A stretch of DNA of 64,000 nucleotides from Novosphingobium resinovorum. Lineage in GTDB: Bacteria > Pseudomonadota > Alphaproteobacteria > Sphingomonadales > Sphingomonadaceae. Positions 6,980 to 14,527 of this stretch are shown piece after piece. The translations under genes were made by a program, and so were the position numbers. The stretch's first letter is position 1, and each line of letters begins with the position of its first letter. The stretch is taken from contig NZ_BSFC01000008.1 of NCBI RefSeq assembly GCF_027922145.1, positions 62,001 through 126,000 on the forward strand, read 5' to 3'. A model generated the notes under the pieces. That model did no database searches. It saw only the letters and a program-made list of their open reading frames with translations, and had not been told where the DNA came from.

Positions 6980-8260
6980 ATGACATTGCCCCTCCCCGAT
7001 CTCACCCAGTTCCGTGTCGAGCGACAGGACAACGGCCTGATCCATCTCGTCTTCGACTGCCCCGACAGATCGATGAACGTCTTTTCCAACAAGGCGATCC
7101 ATGAACTGGGCGCCTTCGCCGAATGGCTGCACCGCGCCGACGACGTTCGCGGCGTGGTCGTCCGTTCCGGCAAGGCCAACGGCTTCTGCGCGGGCGCGGA
7201 CCTGACGGAACTGGGCGTCGCCTACGAGATGATCGTCGCCGCGCCCAGGGCCGACCGTTTCGATATCGCCTTCGACCACTTCTTCCCCCTCAGCCATGCG
7301 ATCCGCCGTCTGGAGACCGCAGGAAAGCCGATTGCCGCCGCCGTCGCTGGTGTCGCGCTAGGGGGCGGATGCGAACTTGCTCTCGGCGCCCACTACCGTG
7401 TCCTGACCCGTTCCCGCCGTGCGATGCTGGGCCTGCCTGAATATGCCGTGGGGTTGCTTCCCGGCGCCGGTGGAACCCAGCGCATGCCGCGCCTCGTCGG
7501 CGTCGAGGCCGGGCTGGAAGTCCTGCTTCTCGGCCGTACCTACCAGGGCGAAGATGCCGTGGCTGCCGGCCTTGCCGGCGAGGTCGTGGATGAAGGCGAC
7601 GAGATCGCCGCCGCCGAACGCTGGCTGCTGTCCAAGGCGGCCCACTGCGTGCAGCCCTGGGACCGCACTGACAGTGCTCCTTTGCCGCATGCCGAGATTT
7701 CCGGCGCCATCGAGCGCCATCGCGAACGCGAACTGGCAAGGATGCTCGGCCATGAACCAGCCCCTCTCGCCATTCTCGACTGCGTGGAGTTCGGCATCAT
7801 CCAGCCGATCGATGGCGCCATCCGCGCGGAAATGTCCGTGTTTTCGGCTCTGATCCAGCGCCCCGAACCCCGCAACATGATCCGTACGATGTTCCTCGGC
7901 AAGCAGGCCTATGACAAGGCGGCAAAGGACGGCTCCCTGCCGGACAGCATCGAAGCCGCGCGGGAGGCGATCTCCACGAAAGTATCGCAGGCGTCTTCGC
8001 AATGCCCCGAATTGGCCAGCGCCCTGTTCGGAGCCCCTACCCCCGGATCTGCACCGGTCCAGCGGAGGGTCGGTACGGACTTCTGGCTTCGCGGTCGTCC
8101 GGCGGCGATGGCAGCTCTGAAGGAACTGTCACAGGACTGCAGCAGCATAGTCGCCGACATGGACGACATCACCCGCCTGCAACTCGATCACGCACTTGCT
8201 CGCACGCTTGTTGTGCCTGCCTATATCGGCGGCCTCGCTGGCATGGCCGAACTGGTCTAG
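6980..8260 (+). CDS. FadB/FadJ-like crotonase protein lacking the dehydrogenase domain
   Basis: Enoyl-CoA hydratase-type protein of 426 residues. Residues 1-200 are the crotonase core: [11 protein letters not shown], the oxyanion region [13 protein letters not shown] with Glu132, and [23 protein letters not shown] with Glu154, so both hydratase glutamates are present. The following region resembles the linker of FadB/FadJ ([15 protein letters not shown]), but no Rossmann 3-hydroxyacyl-CoA dehydrogenase domain follows. It is likely the hydratase partner of the acyl-CoA dehydrogenase and BadH-like SDR (the BadK role). Start ATG at 6980 follows GGAG. It ends the operon before a strong hairpin at 8268-8300. 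Confidence 0.75.
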   Translation: MTLPLPDLTQFRVERQDNGLIHLVFDCPDRSMNVFSNKAIHELGAFAEWLHRADDVRGVVVRSGKANGFCAGADLTELGVAYEMIVAAPRADRFDIAFDHFFPLSHAIRRLETAGKPIAAAVAGVALGGGCELALGAHYRVLTRSRRAMLGLPEYAVGLLPGAGGTQRMPRLVGVEAGLEVLLLGRTYQGEDAVAAGLAGEVVDEGDEIAAAERWLLSKAAHCVQPWDRTDSAPLPHAEISGAIERHRERELARMLGHEPAPLAILDCVEFGIIQPIDGAIRAEMSVFSALIQRPEPRNMIRTMFLGKQAYDKAAKDGSLPDSIEAAREAISTKVSQASSQCPELASALFGAPTPGSAPVQRRVGTDFWLRGRPAAMAALKELSQDCSSIVADMDDITRLQLDHALARTLVVPAYIGGLAGMAELV

Positions 8261-8267
8261 GACGTCC

Positions 8268-8300
8268 TCTTGCGGGAGAGTTTAGAACTCTCCCGCAAGA
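8268..8300. terminator. bidirectional hairpin between convergent genes
   Basis: A 15-bp perfect stem (arms TCTTGCGGGAGAGTT and its complement, loop TAG) lies between the convergent stops at 8260 and 8307. It is a probable shared terminator for the forward operon and the reverse E2 gene. Confidence 0.8.
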
Positions 8301-8306
8301 ATTGTA

Positions 8307-9491
8307 TCAGGAAATCAGCAGCATAGGCACCTCGATCGCCTCACGAAACGCGGCCATGAATTGCGCGGCCAAGGCGCCGTCGATCGCGCGATGGTCGAAG
8401 CTGCCGGTCGCGGCCATGATCGTGGCCAGCGCAATATCGCCGTCGACTTTCCACGGCTGTTCCACCCCTGCCCCGATACCCAGGATCATGGCTTGCGGCG
8501 AATTGATGACCGGCACCATCTCATCGATGCCGAACATCCCCAGATTCGAGATGGTCGCGGTCCCGCCCTCGTAGTCGCCGGGCGTCAGGCGGCCTTCCCT
8601 CGCCTTCGCCGCAAGCGACCGGCCCGCTTCGGAAACAGCGCCAAGGGAAAGGGCCGCCACATCCCGGATGACCGGTGTGACGAGGCCGCCGTCGATGGCC
8701 ACCGCCATGGCGATGTCGACGCGTTCGAAGCGATGAATCCGGTCCCCGGCGAACTGCACATTGGCTTCTGGAACCTGCTCCAATGCCCACGCCATCGCCT
8801 TGATAACACAGTCATTTACTGAAACGCGGGCACCGCGATGCGAGACGGCACCGTTCAATTCCCGGCGCAGTTCGAGCAATCCGTCAAGACGGCAGCGGGC
8901 GGTGAGATAGAAGTGCGGGACGGTCTGCTTGCTCTCGGTCAGGCGCCGGGCGATGGTCCTGCGCATAGTGGACAGGCTCTCGCTGCGCATCGGTATTCCC
9001 TGAGGCGCGGGCAGCGGCCGATCTTCCGCCGGGATCAGGGCAACCGATGCCGCCGTCGCAAGTCCCAGATCTGCCGCCATTATCCTGCCGCGCGACCCCG
9101 AGCCCGCGATCGAGTCCAACCCGATGCCGCGTGCCGTGGCAAGGCGCCGGGCGAGCGATGTCGAACTGACATCCGGGGCTGAAACGGGCAATGTCTGAAT
9201 CGGCTCGGCGTAGGTTTCGGCAGCAGCGAGAGGGACAGGATCGGTGTCCTCACCGGCACTCAACAGTGCCACAACGGCACCTACGGGTACATCAACGCTA
9301 CCTGCAGGCACCACCAGACGCGCTATGCGGCCATCTTCGGCGGCTTCCATTTCCATGGTCGCCTTGTCGGTTTCGATCTCGGCGATCAGGTCGCCCGCCT
9401 TGACGGTATCACCCGTGCCGACCAGCCAGCGGGCAAGCGTCCCCTTCTCCATCGTCGGGGACAGCGCCGGCATTTTGAGTTCAATGGCCAT
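8307..9491 (-). CDS. dihydrolipoamide acyltransferase (E2 of a 2-oxoacid dehydrogenase), orphan
   Basis: E2 core subunit of 394 residues that transfers acyl groups from lipoyl to CoA. Domains: an N-terminal lipoyl domain with modifiable Lys43 in IETDKATME; an E3/E1-binding domain around residues 108-140 (ARRLATARGIG...GSRGRI); and a catalytic acyltransferase domain to the C-terminus with the active-site DHRAIDG (His367). Start is the ATG before AIELKMPALSPTMEKG. No E1 or E3 gene is next to it; the 160 bases upstream lead straight to the second BKACE gene. It may use E1/E3 encoded elsewhere, or be left from a complex disrupted by the BKACE duplication. Substrate cannot be told. Confidence 0.85.
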   Translation of the reverse strand: MAIELKMPALSPTMEKGTLARWLVGTGDTVKAGDLIAEIETDKATMEMEAAEDGRIARLVVPAGSVDVPVGAVVALLSAGEDTDPVPLAAAETYAEPIQTLPVSAPDVSSTSLARRLATARGIGLDSIAGSGSRGRIMAADLGLATAASVALIPAEDRPLPAPQGIPMRSESLSTMRRTIARRLTESKQTVPHFYLTARCRLDGLLELRRELNGAVSHRGARVSVNDCVIKAMAWALEQVPEANVQFAGDRIHRFERVDIAMAVAIDGGLVTPVIRDVAALSLGAVSEAGRSLAAKAREGRLTPGDYEGGTATISNLGMFGIDEMVPVINSPQAMILGIGAGVEQPWKVDGDIALATIMAATGSFDHRAIDGALAAQFMAAFREAIEVPMLLIS

Positions 9492-9651
9492 TTCAGTTTC
9501 TCCGGAAACAGTTGCGTCGCTGCATTGGCGGTGGCGTCGGCATCGAAGCGCAACTGGCCCGATGCCCGCCAATCTTCAGCCCAGGGCCGCGCGCATCTCG
9601 GTGATCGTAGCGGTCATCATCGTCATCCCGATTGCTGCGAAAAGGAGCGCT

Positions 9652-10581
9652 TCAGAACCCCACTTTATCCCCGCCCTTGAGGCCGAGGATTTCGCGCGCT
9701 TCGGCAGGGGTGGCGATCTCGCCGCCGAGGCCCTCGATGATCTGGCGCACTTTCGTCACCTGCTGCGCGTTGCTGGTCGCAAGCTGGCCCTTGCCGATCC
9801 ACAGCGAGTCCTCCAGCCCCACGCGGACGTGCCCGCCCATGCTGGCCGCCATCGCCGCCACCGGCATCTGGTTCGCGCCTGCCGCCAGCACCGACCAGCG
9901 GTAGTTGTCGCCGAACAGGCGGTCGGCGGTGCGCTTCATGTGCATCACGTCCTCCGGGTGGGCGCCAATGCCGCCGAGGAGGCCGAAGCAGGTCTGGATG
10001 AACAGCGGCCCTTCGACCAAGCCCTCCTTCCAGAAGTAGTGCAGGTTGTAGAGGTGCGCCGTGTCGTAGCATTCGAACTCGTAGCGGGTGCCGGTCTTAT
10101 TCAGCGTTTCAAGGGCATAGCGGATATCTTTGAAGCTGTTGCGGAAGACGAGGTCGTGGCTGGCCTCCAGCATCTCCGGCTCCCAGGCGTGCTTCCACTC
10201 CCGGTCCTTTTTGAGCATCGGGAACAGCCCGAAGTTCATGCTGCCCATGTTGAGGCTGGCCACTTCGGGTTGCCACGTCTTGGCGGGTTTCACGCGGTAC
10301 TCGACCGGCATGTAGGGCGAGGCGCCGGTGGTGATGTTGACCACCACGTCGCTCGCCTGCTTGATCACCTTGAGGAACGGCGCGAAGTCTTCCGGTTCAT
10401 GCACCGGCTTGCCGGTTTCGGGATCGCGCGCGTGGAGATGGACGATCGCCGCCCCGGCCTCTGCCGCTTCCAGAGCGCTCTGCGCGATCTCGTCGGCCGT
10501 CACCGGCAGATGCGGCGACATCGACGGCGTGTGGATCGAGCCCGTCACGGCGCAGCTGATGATGGTCTTGGACTTCGGCAT
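9652..10581 (-). CDS. beta-keto-acid cleavage enzyme (BKACE, DUF849), copy 2
   Basis: 309-residue paralogue of the BKACE at 6015-6938, on the opposite strand. The proteins differ at the N-terminus (MPKSK versus MAK), at one Glu-to-Lys change (PAKTWQ versus PAETWQ) and at the penultimate residue (VGF versus VAF); Zn ligands are the same. At DNA level the copies are clearly diverged: in about 270 bases near the 5' end I count about 16 differences, one of which changes a residue. Similarity stops at both gene ends. Start ATG follows GGAGGG. A TGACC-N4-GGTCA-type operator lies about 70 bases upstream (10650-10663), unlike copy 1, so the copies are probably regulated differently. Confidence 0.85.
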   Translation of the reverse strand: MPKSKTIISCAVTGSIHTPSMSPHLPVTADEIAQSALEAAEAGAAIVHLHARDPETGKPVHEPEDFAPFLKVIKQASDVVVNITTGASPYMPVEYRVKPAKTWQPEVASLNMGSMNFGLFPMLKKDREWKHAWEPEMLEASHDLVFRNSFKDIRYALETLNKTGTRYEFECYDTAHLYNLHYFWKEGLVEGPLFIQTCFGLLGGIGAHPEDVMHMKRTADRLFGDNYRWSVLAAGANQMPVAAMAASMGGHVRVGLEDSLWIGKGQLATSNAQQVTKVRQIIEGLGGEIATPAEAREILGLKGGDKVGF

Positions 10582-10649
10582 CTCGCCCTCCGTTTTTCGC
10601 TGCCGATCTCTGCCGAGGCATTCGTTGTGAACGTCGATGTGGTTTAAAC

Positions 10650-10663
10650 TGTCCAAACGGTCA
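10650..10663. promoter_or_regulatory. shared operator site 1 (TGTCC-AAAC-GGTCA)
   Basis: Member of the recurring TGACC-N4-GGTCA family, flanked by AC and ATA; 69 bases before the start of BKACE copy 2. The left arm has one mismatch. Confidence 0.6.
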
Positions 10664-10988
10664 ATATGATTCTTACCGCGGAGCGCGACCGGACACAGAG
10701 ATCGCAGGCAAAGTCGTCAAAATTGGCGAATCCAGCTCGCGCCTTTACTCCCCGTCACGAATTATCTGACCATATGACTAATAGCCAGCCCAGCAAAAAC
10801 GGCACAGGAATGCCGGAAGGTAGGCACCAACCGCATCGGTCATGCTCACCATAACTCCGATATTTATCTATGAATTACAGTATATAAATCGATCATCACG
10901 CCCAACTTCAAAGCCTTTGGCAACCTGCAGATCAGCAGCAGATCACAAGTTCGAATAATGGCTTGACGCGCCAAATGCGCTCATTAGA

Positions 10989-11002
10989 ATTCCAATTGGT
11001 CA
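10989..11002. promoter_or_regulatory. shared operator site 2 (ATTCC-AATT-GGTCA)
   Basis: Operator-like site 57 bases upstream of the TonB receptor start. The right arm GGTCA is intact and the left arm is degenerate. Confidence 0.45.
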
Positions 11003-11058
11003 GGTTAAGCAAATGCAACCGGCGAGCGCAAAGCGCCGCACCATGGGGAGGATAATCG

Positions 11059-13575
11059 ATGAAAATGCATGCACGCGCTGTGCTTTTTGCAGGCGGATCG
11101 CTGCTGTCGCTGGGGCTTTCCGCGACGTATGCGAACGCGCAGACCGCTGAAGCCACACCGCCACCCTCGTCCGCCAGCACGAACGAGATCGTCGTCACCG
11201 CCAACAAGCGCGAACAGAACCTCAGCGAAGTCGGCTCGTCCGTCAGCGCGGTCAGCGGCGAGGCGCTGAAGGTCCAGAACATCTCCAACATCGCGGACCT
11301 GGCGAAAGTGACGCCGGGCCTCACTTTCGCGCCGACGCCGAACGCCACGCCGGTCTACACGATCCGCGGCGTCGGCTTCTACGACAGTTCGCTGGCGTCC
11401 TACCCCGACGTCGCCGTCTACATGGACCAGTTCCCGCTGGCGCTGCCGGTGATGTCCGCGCAGACCGGTTTCGACCTCCAGCGCGTCGAAGTGCTGAAGG
11501 GTCCGCAGGGCACCCTGTTCGGCAACAACGCCACCGGCGGCGCGATCAACTTCGTCGCCAACACGCCCACGCCGACGCTGGAGGGCGGCGCGACCTTCAG
11601 CTACGGCCGCTTCAACACGATCGAGGCCAACGGCTTCATCAGCGGCCCGATCACCGATACCCTGGGCGGACGCATCGCGGTGAAGGCGGTCAACGGCGAT
11701 CCCTGGCAGAAGAGCTATACCCGCGACGATCGCAACGGCCGCGCCGATACGATCGCCGGGCGCATGATCCTCGAATTCGAGCCGAGCAGCGACTTCAAGG
11801 CCTCGCTCAACCTCAACGGCTGGCGCGACCAGAGCGAGCCGCAGGCCCCGCAGCGCATCGCCTTCGTGCCGCAGAACGACGTGTCCGGCGCCCCCGCCAT
11901 CGCGCCGTTCACCTATGCCGACGGCCCCGTGCCCTATCCGCAGGCGACCTACCCCAACGCACCGCGCAATGCCCGCGCCGCCGACTGGTCCACCGACTAT
12001 CGCCCGCGGCAGGACAACCGCATGCTGCAGGGCCTGTTCCGCATGGACTACGACTTCAGCGGCATCACCGTCACGTCGCTGACCGGCTACACCGACCTCA
12101 AGTTCGACAACACCACCGAAGGCGGCGGCACCGCGCTGCGCGACCTCGACTTGCGCAGCGACAGCGGCCACATCAAGAGCTTCACGCAGGAAGTGCGCAT
12201 CGCCAACGATTCCCACAACGCGCTGCGCTGGGTGGTGGGCGCGAACTACGAGCGCACCAAGGTCAACGAAGTCACCTGGCTGACCTACACCGACACCAGT
12301 TCCACGTACGTCAACGGCATCGTCGGCAGCACGTATGAAACCCGCCAGAAGATGACGAACTACGCCGCCTTCGGAAACCTGGAGTTCGACGTGAACGACC
12401 AGATCACGCTCAAGGCCGGCATCCGCCAGACCCGTGCCAAGCGCGATGCCTATGCCTTCAACGGCGATCTGCCGCAGTTCCCGATCCTGCCGACCGACAC
12501 CACTTTCGGCGGCACTCCGGGCGTCACGCTGACCGACTTCTTCAACGCGGTGTACGGCTCGCTCGGCCCGCTCTACGGCGGCCCGGGCTACCAGATCCCG
12601 ACGATCGCACCGGGCGGCTCGATCATCCTCGACACGCGCGGGCTGGTGCTGGGCGATCCTTCGGCGAACGATCCGGTCGATCCCGATACTTTCCTGACCG
12701 CCACCACCGTCAACACCCGCATCCGCGAGAACAGCACTTCGTGGATGGTCGGCGCGGACTTCAAGCCGGTGGACGGCCTGCTGCTCTACGCCAACGTCTC
12801 GAAGGGCTACAAGGCGGGCAGCTTCCCGCACTTGTCGGGCGCGATCTTCGATGCCTATGCGCCGGTGAAGCAGGAATCGATCATGGCCTACGAAGCGGGC
12901 TTCAAGGCCCAGTTGATGGATCGCCTGCTCACCATCAACGGCGCCGCGTTCTACTACGACTACAAGAACAAGCAGACCCGCGCGAAGTTCGTCGATCCGA
13001 TCTTCGGCGCGCTCGACAAGCTGCTGAACGTGCCCAAGTCCACCATCAAGGGCGCCGAACTCGAAGTCACCGCGCGCCCGATGCAGGGCCTGTCGCTCAG
13101 CGCCTCGGTGACGTACCTCGACGCCAAGGTGGACAAGTACCTCGGCGCCGTGGGCCAGACGGCGGTAAGCGGCGTGCTGGTGCCGGTGAACGCCTCGTTC
13201 AAGGGCGTCGACCTGCCGTTCTCGCCCAAGTGGCAGTACTCGCTGCGGGCGGACTACACGTTCCCGGTCAGCTCGGCGCTGGACGGCTTCGTGGGTGCGG
13301 GCCTCAACGGGCAGAGCAGTTCGGTGTCGGCGCTGGTCGTGCCGGGTTCGGCCACCTTCGGGGCGACCTCGGACCTCTACGACATCAAGGCCTATACGCT
13401 GGTCAACGCCAACCTCGGCATCCGTTCCTCGGACGGCAAGTGGACAGCGTCGGTCTGGGGCAAGAACATCTTCAACACCTATTACTGGAGCAACGCCACG
13501 CAGGCCTACGACACCTTCGTGCGCTACACCGGCCGTCCGGCGGAATACGGCATCACGGTCGGCATGAACTTCTGA
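11059..13575 (+). CDS. TonB-dependent receptor 1
   Basis: Outer-membrane 22-strand-barrel receptor of 838 residues driving TonB-energised uptake of a scarce substrate. A signal peptide is visible at 1-28 (hydrophobic core LFAGGSLLSLGLSATY, AnA cleavage-like end), then a TonB-box-like NEIVVTANKRE at about 42-52, a plug domain (TIRGVGFYDS, EVLKGPQGTLFGNNATGGAINFVA) and a C-terminal barrel ending in Phe. It is alone between its own promoter with operator site 2 and a strong terminator. The plug motif belongs to the family expanded in sphingomonads for hydrophobic aromatics and terpenoids; the ligand is unknown. Confidence 0.92.
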   Translation: MKMHARAVLFAGGSLLSLGLSATYANAQTAEATPPPSSASTNEIVVTANKREQNLSEVGSSVSAVSGEALKVQNISNIADLAKVTPGLTFAPTPNATPVYTIRGVGFYDSSLASYPDVAVYMDQFPLALPVMSAQTGFDLQRVEVLKGPQGTLFGNNATGGAINFVANTPTPTLEGGATFSYGRFNTIEANGFISGPITDTLGGRIAVKAVNGDPWQKSYTRDDRNGRADTIAGRMILEFEPSSDFKASLNLNGWRDQSEPQAPQRIAFVPQNDVSGAPAIAPFTYADGPVPYPQATYPNAPRNARAADWSTDYRPRQDNRMLQGLFRMDYDFSGITVTSLTGYTDLKFDNTTEGGGTALRDLDLRSDSGHIKSFTQEVRIANDSHNALRWVVGANYERTKVNEVTWLTYTDTSSTYVNGIVGSTYETRQKMTNYAAFGNLEFDVNDQITLKAGIRQTRAKRDAYAFNGDLPQFPILPTDTTFGGTPGVTLTDFFNAVYGSLGPLYGGPGYQIPTIAPGGSIILDTRGLVLGDPSANDPVDPDTFLTATTVNTRIRENSTSWMVGADFKPVDGLLLYANVSKGYKAGSFPHLSGAIFDAYAPVKQESIMAYEAGFKAQLMDRLLTINGAAFYYDYKNKQTRAKFVDPIFGALDKLLNVPKSTIKGAELEVTARPMQGLSLSASVTYLDAKVDKYLGAVGQTAVSGVLVPVNASFKGVDLPFSPKWQYSLRADYTFPVSSALDGFVGAGLNGQSSSVSALVVPGSATFGATSDLYDIKAYTLVNANLGIRSSDGKWTASVWGKNIFNTYYWSNATQAYDTFVRYTGRPAEYGITVGMNF

Positions 13576-13598
13576 AGAAGCAACCTACCCTCCTGAAA

Positions 13599-13634
13599 GG
13601 CCCGGAAACCGCGAGGTTTCCGGGCCACTTTTTT
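13599..13634 (+). terminator. Rho-independent terminator of TonB receptor 1
   Basis: A 12-bp perfect stem (arm GGCCCGGAAACC, loop GCGA) is followed by ACTTTTTT, 24 bases after the receptor stop. It may also serve the convergent SDR at 13655. Confidence 0.92.
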
Positions 13635-13654
13635 GCCATCGTGACGGATGAAGA

Positions 13655-14410
13655 TCAGATGCTGGTATGCCCTCCGTCGATCGCGAACGAGGCGCCGGTG
13701 GCGAACGAGGCTTCGTCCGACAGCAGCCAGCGCACCGCACCCGCGATCTCGGAAGGCTGGCCGAAGCGGTTCATCGGATGGACGGCGGCCAGCGCCTGTT
13801 CCAGCCCGGCATCGACCTCCATCGCGCCCTTCAGCATCGGCGTGAGCGTACCGCCCGGCAGCACCGCGTTGATGCGGATGCCCTTCGTCGCATAATCGAT
13901 CGCGCCGCCGCGCGTCAGGCCCATCGCTCCGGCCTTGCTGGCGCAGTACTCGCTGCCGTTCGGGAAACCGACCATCGCGGACGTGGAGACGATGTTGACG
14001 ATCGCCCCGCCCTTGTCGAGCATCGCGCGGATCTCGTGCTTGTTGCACAGGAACAGCCCGCGCAGGTTCACCGCGTGGCAGCGGTCCCATTCGTCGAGTT
14101 CGATTTCGTGCAGCAGCTTGCCGCGCTGGGGGACTCCGGCGGCGTTGCAGGCGCCATCGAGGCGGCCGTAGGCGCGCACCGCCGCCTCGATCATCGCGGT
14201 GACCGAGCTTTCATCCGCCACGTCCGCCGCGATGCCCTGCGCGGTGCCGCCCGCCTGCCCGATCGCTGCCGCGACAGCCTGCGCCTTGCCGCCATCGAGG
14301 TCCGCCACGGTCACCCGGCAGCCCGCCTCGCCCAGCGCGAGCGCCACCGCTTCGCCGATCCCGCTGCCACCGCCGGTGACGACGATCGACTTGTCCTGAA
14401 GACCTTTCAT
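13655..14410 (-). CDS. SDR family oxidoreductase
   Basis: Classical SDR of 251 residues (NAD(P)-dependent, cytosolic) oxidising or reducing a secondary alcohol/ketone. Visible: TGGGSGIG at 12-19, an Asp in VADLD suggesting NAD preference, NAAG, Ser-containing VSTSAMVG, YCASK catalytic pair, and C-terminal GASFAIDGGHTSI. Start ATG at 14410 has GGGAG nine bases upstream. It is transcribed away from the PQQ dehydrogenase; operator site 3 lies between the two starts. No specific substrate can be assigned. Confidence 0.85.
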   Translation of the reverse strand: MKGLQDKSIVVTGGGSGIGEAVALALGEAGCRVTVADLDGGKAQAVAAAIGQAGGTAQGIAADVADESSVTAMIEAAVRAYGRLDGACNAAGVPQRGKLLHEIELDEWDRCHAVNLRGLFLCNKHEIRAMLDKGGAIVNIVSTSAMVGFPNGSEYCASKAGAMGLTRGGAIDYATKGIRINAVLPGGTLTPMLKGAMEVDAGLEQALAAVHPMNRFGQPSEIAGAVRWLLSDEASFATGASFAIDGGHTSI

Positions 14411-14474
14411 TCCTTCGTTCTCCCATCTTCGCATCCTTCCCCACTCGATACGGGTGGGCGTGCAATGTTTTTAT

Positions 14475-14488
14475 TGACCATAAGGTAA
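14475..14488. promoter_or_regulatory. shared operator site 3 (TGACC-ATAA-GGTAA)
   Basis: In the divergent region between the SDR at 14410 and the PQQ dehydrogenase at 14528. It has ATT before and GT after, as in other copies. The TTGACC part could double as a -35 element for the forward gene. Confidence 0.6.
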
Positions 14489-14527
14489 GTTTAGTCCAGC
14501 CTCCTCAAAACGAACGGGGAAACGAGG

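Larger units (their letters stand above)
10582..11058. other. divergent intergenic region between BKACE copy 2 and TonB receptor
   Basis: This 477-base non-coding stretch contains two copies of the shared operator, at 10650-10663 near the reverse gene and at 10989-11002 near the forward gene. The middle is lower in GC than its surroundings. Short frames here have no family-like features. Confidence 0.6.

Noticed and set aside
9244..10647. 467-codon forward frame opposite the E2 and BKACE copy 2
   Set aside because: Same shadow appears opposite BKACE copy 1 (5862-6953), as expected for a frame antisense to a duplicated gene.
10666..10854. 62-codon forward frame in the 10.6-11.06 kb intergenic region
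   Set aside because: No ribosome site or family-like composition, and it starts at the shared operator.
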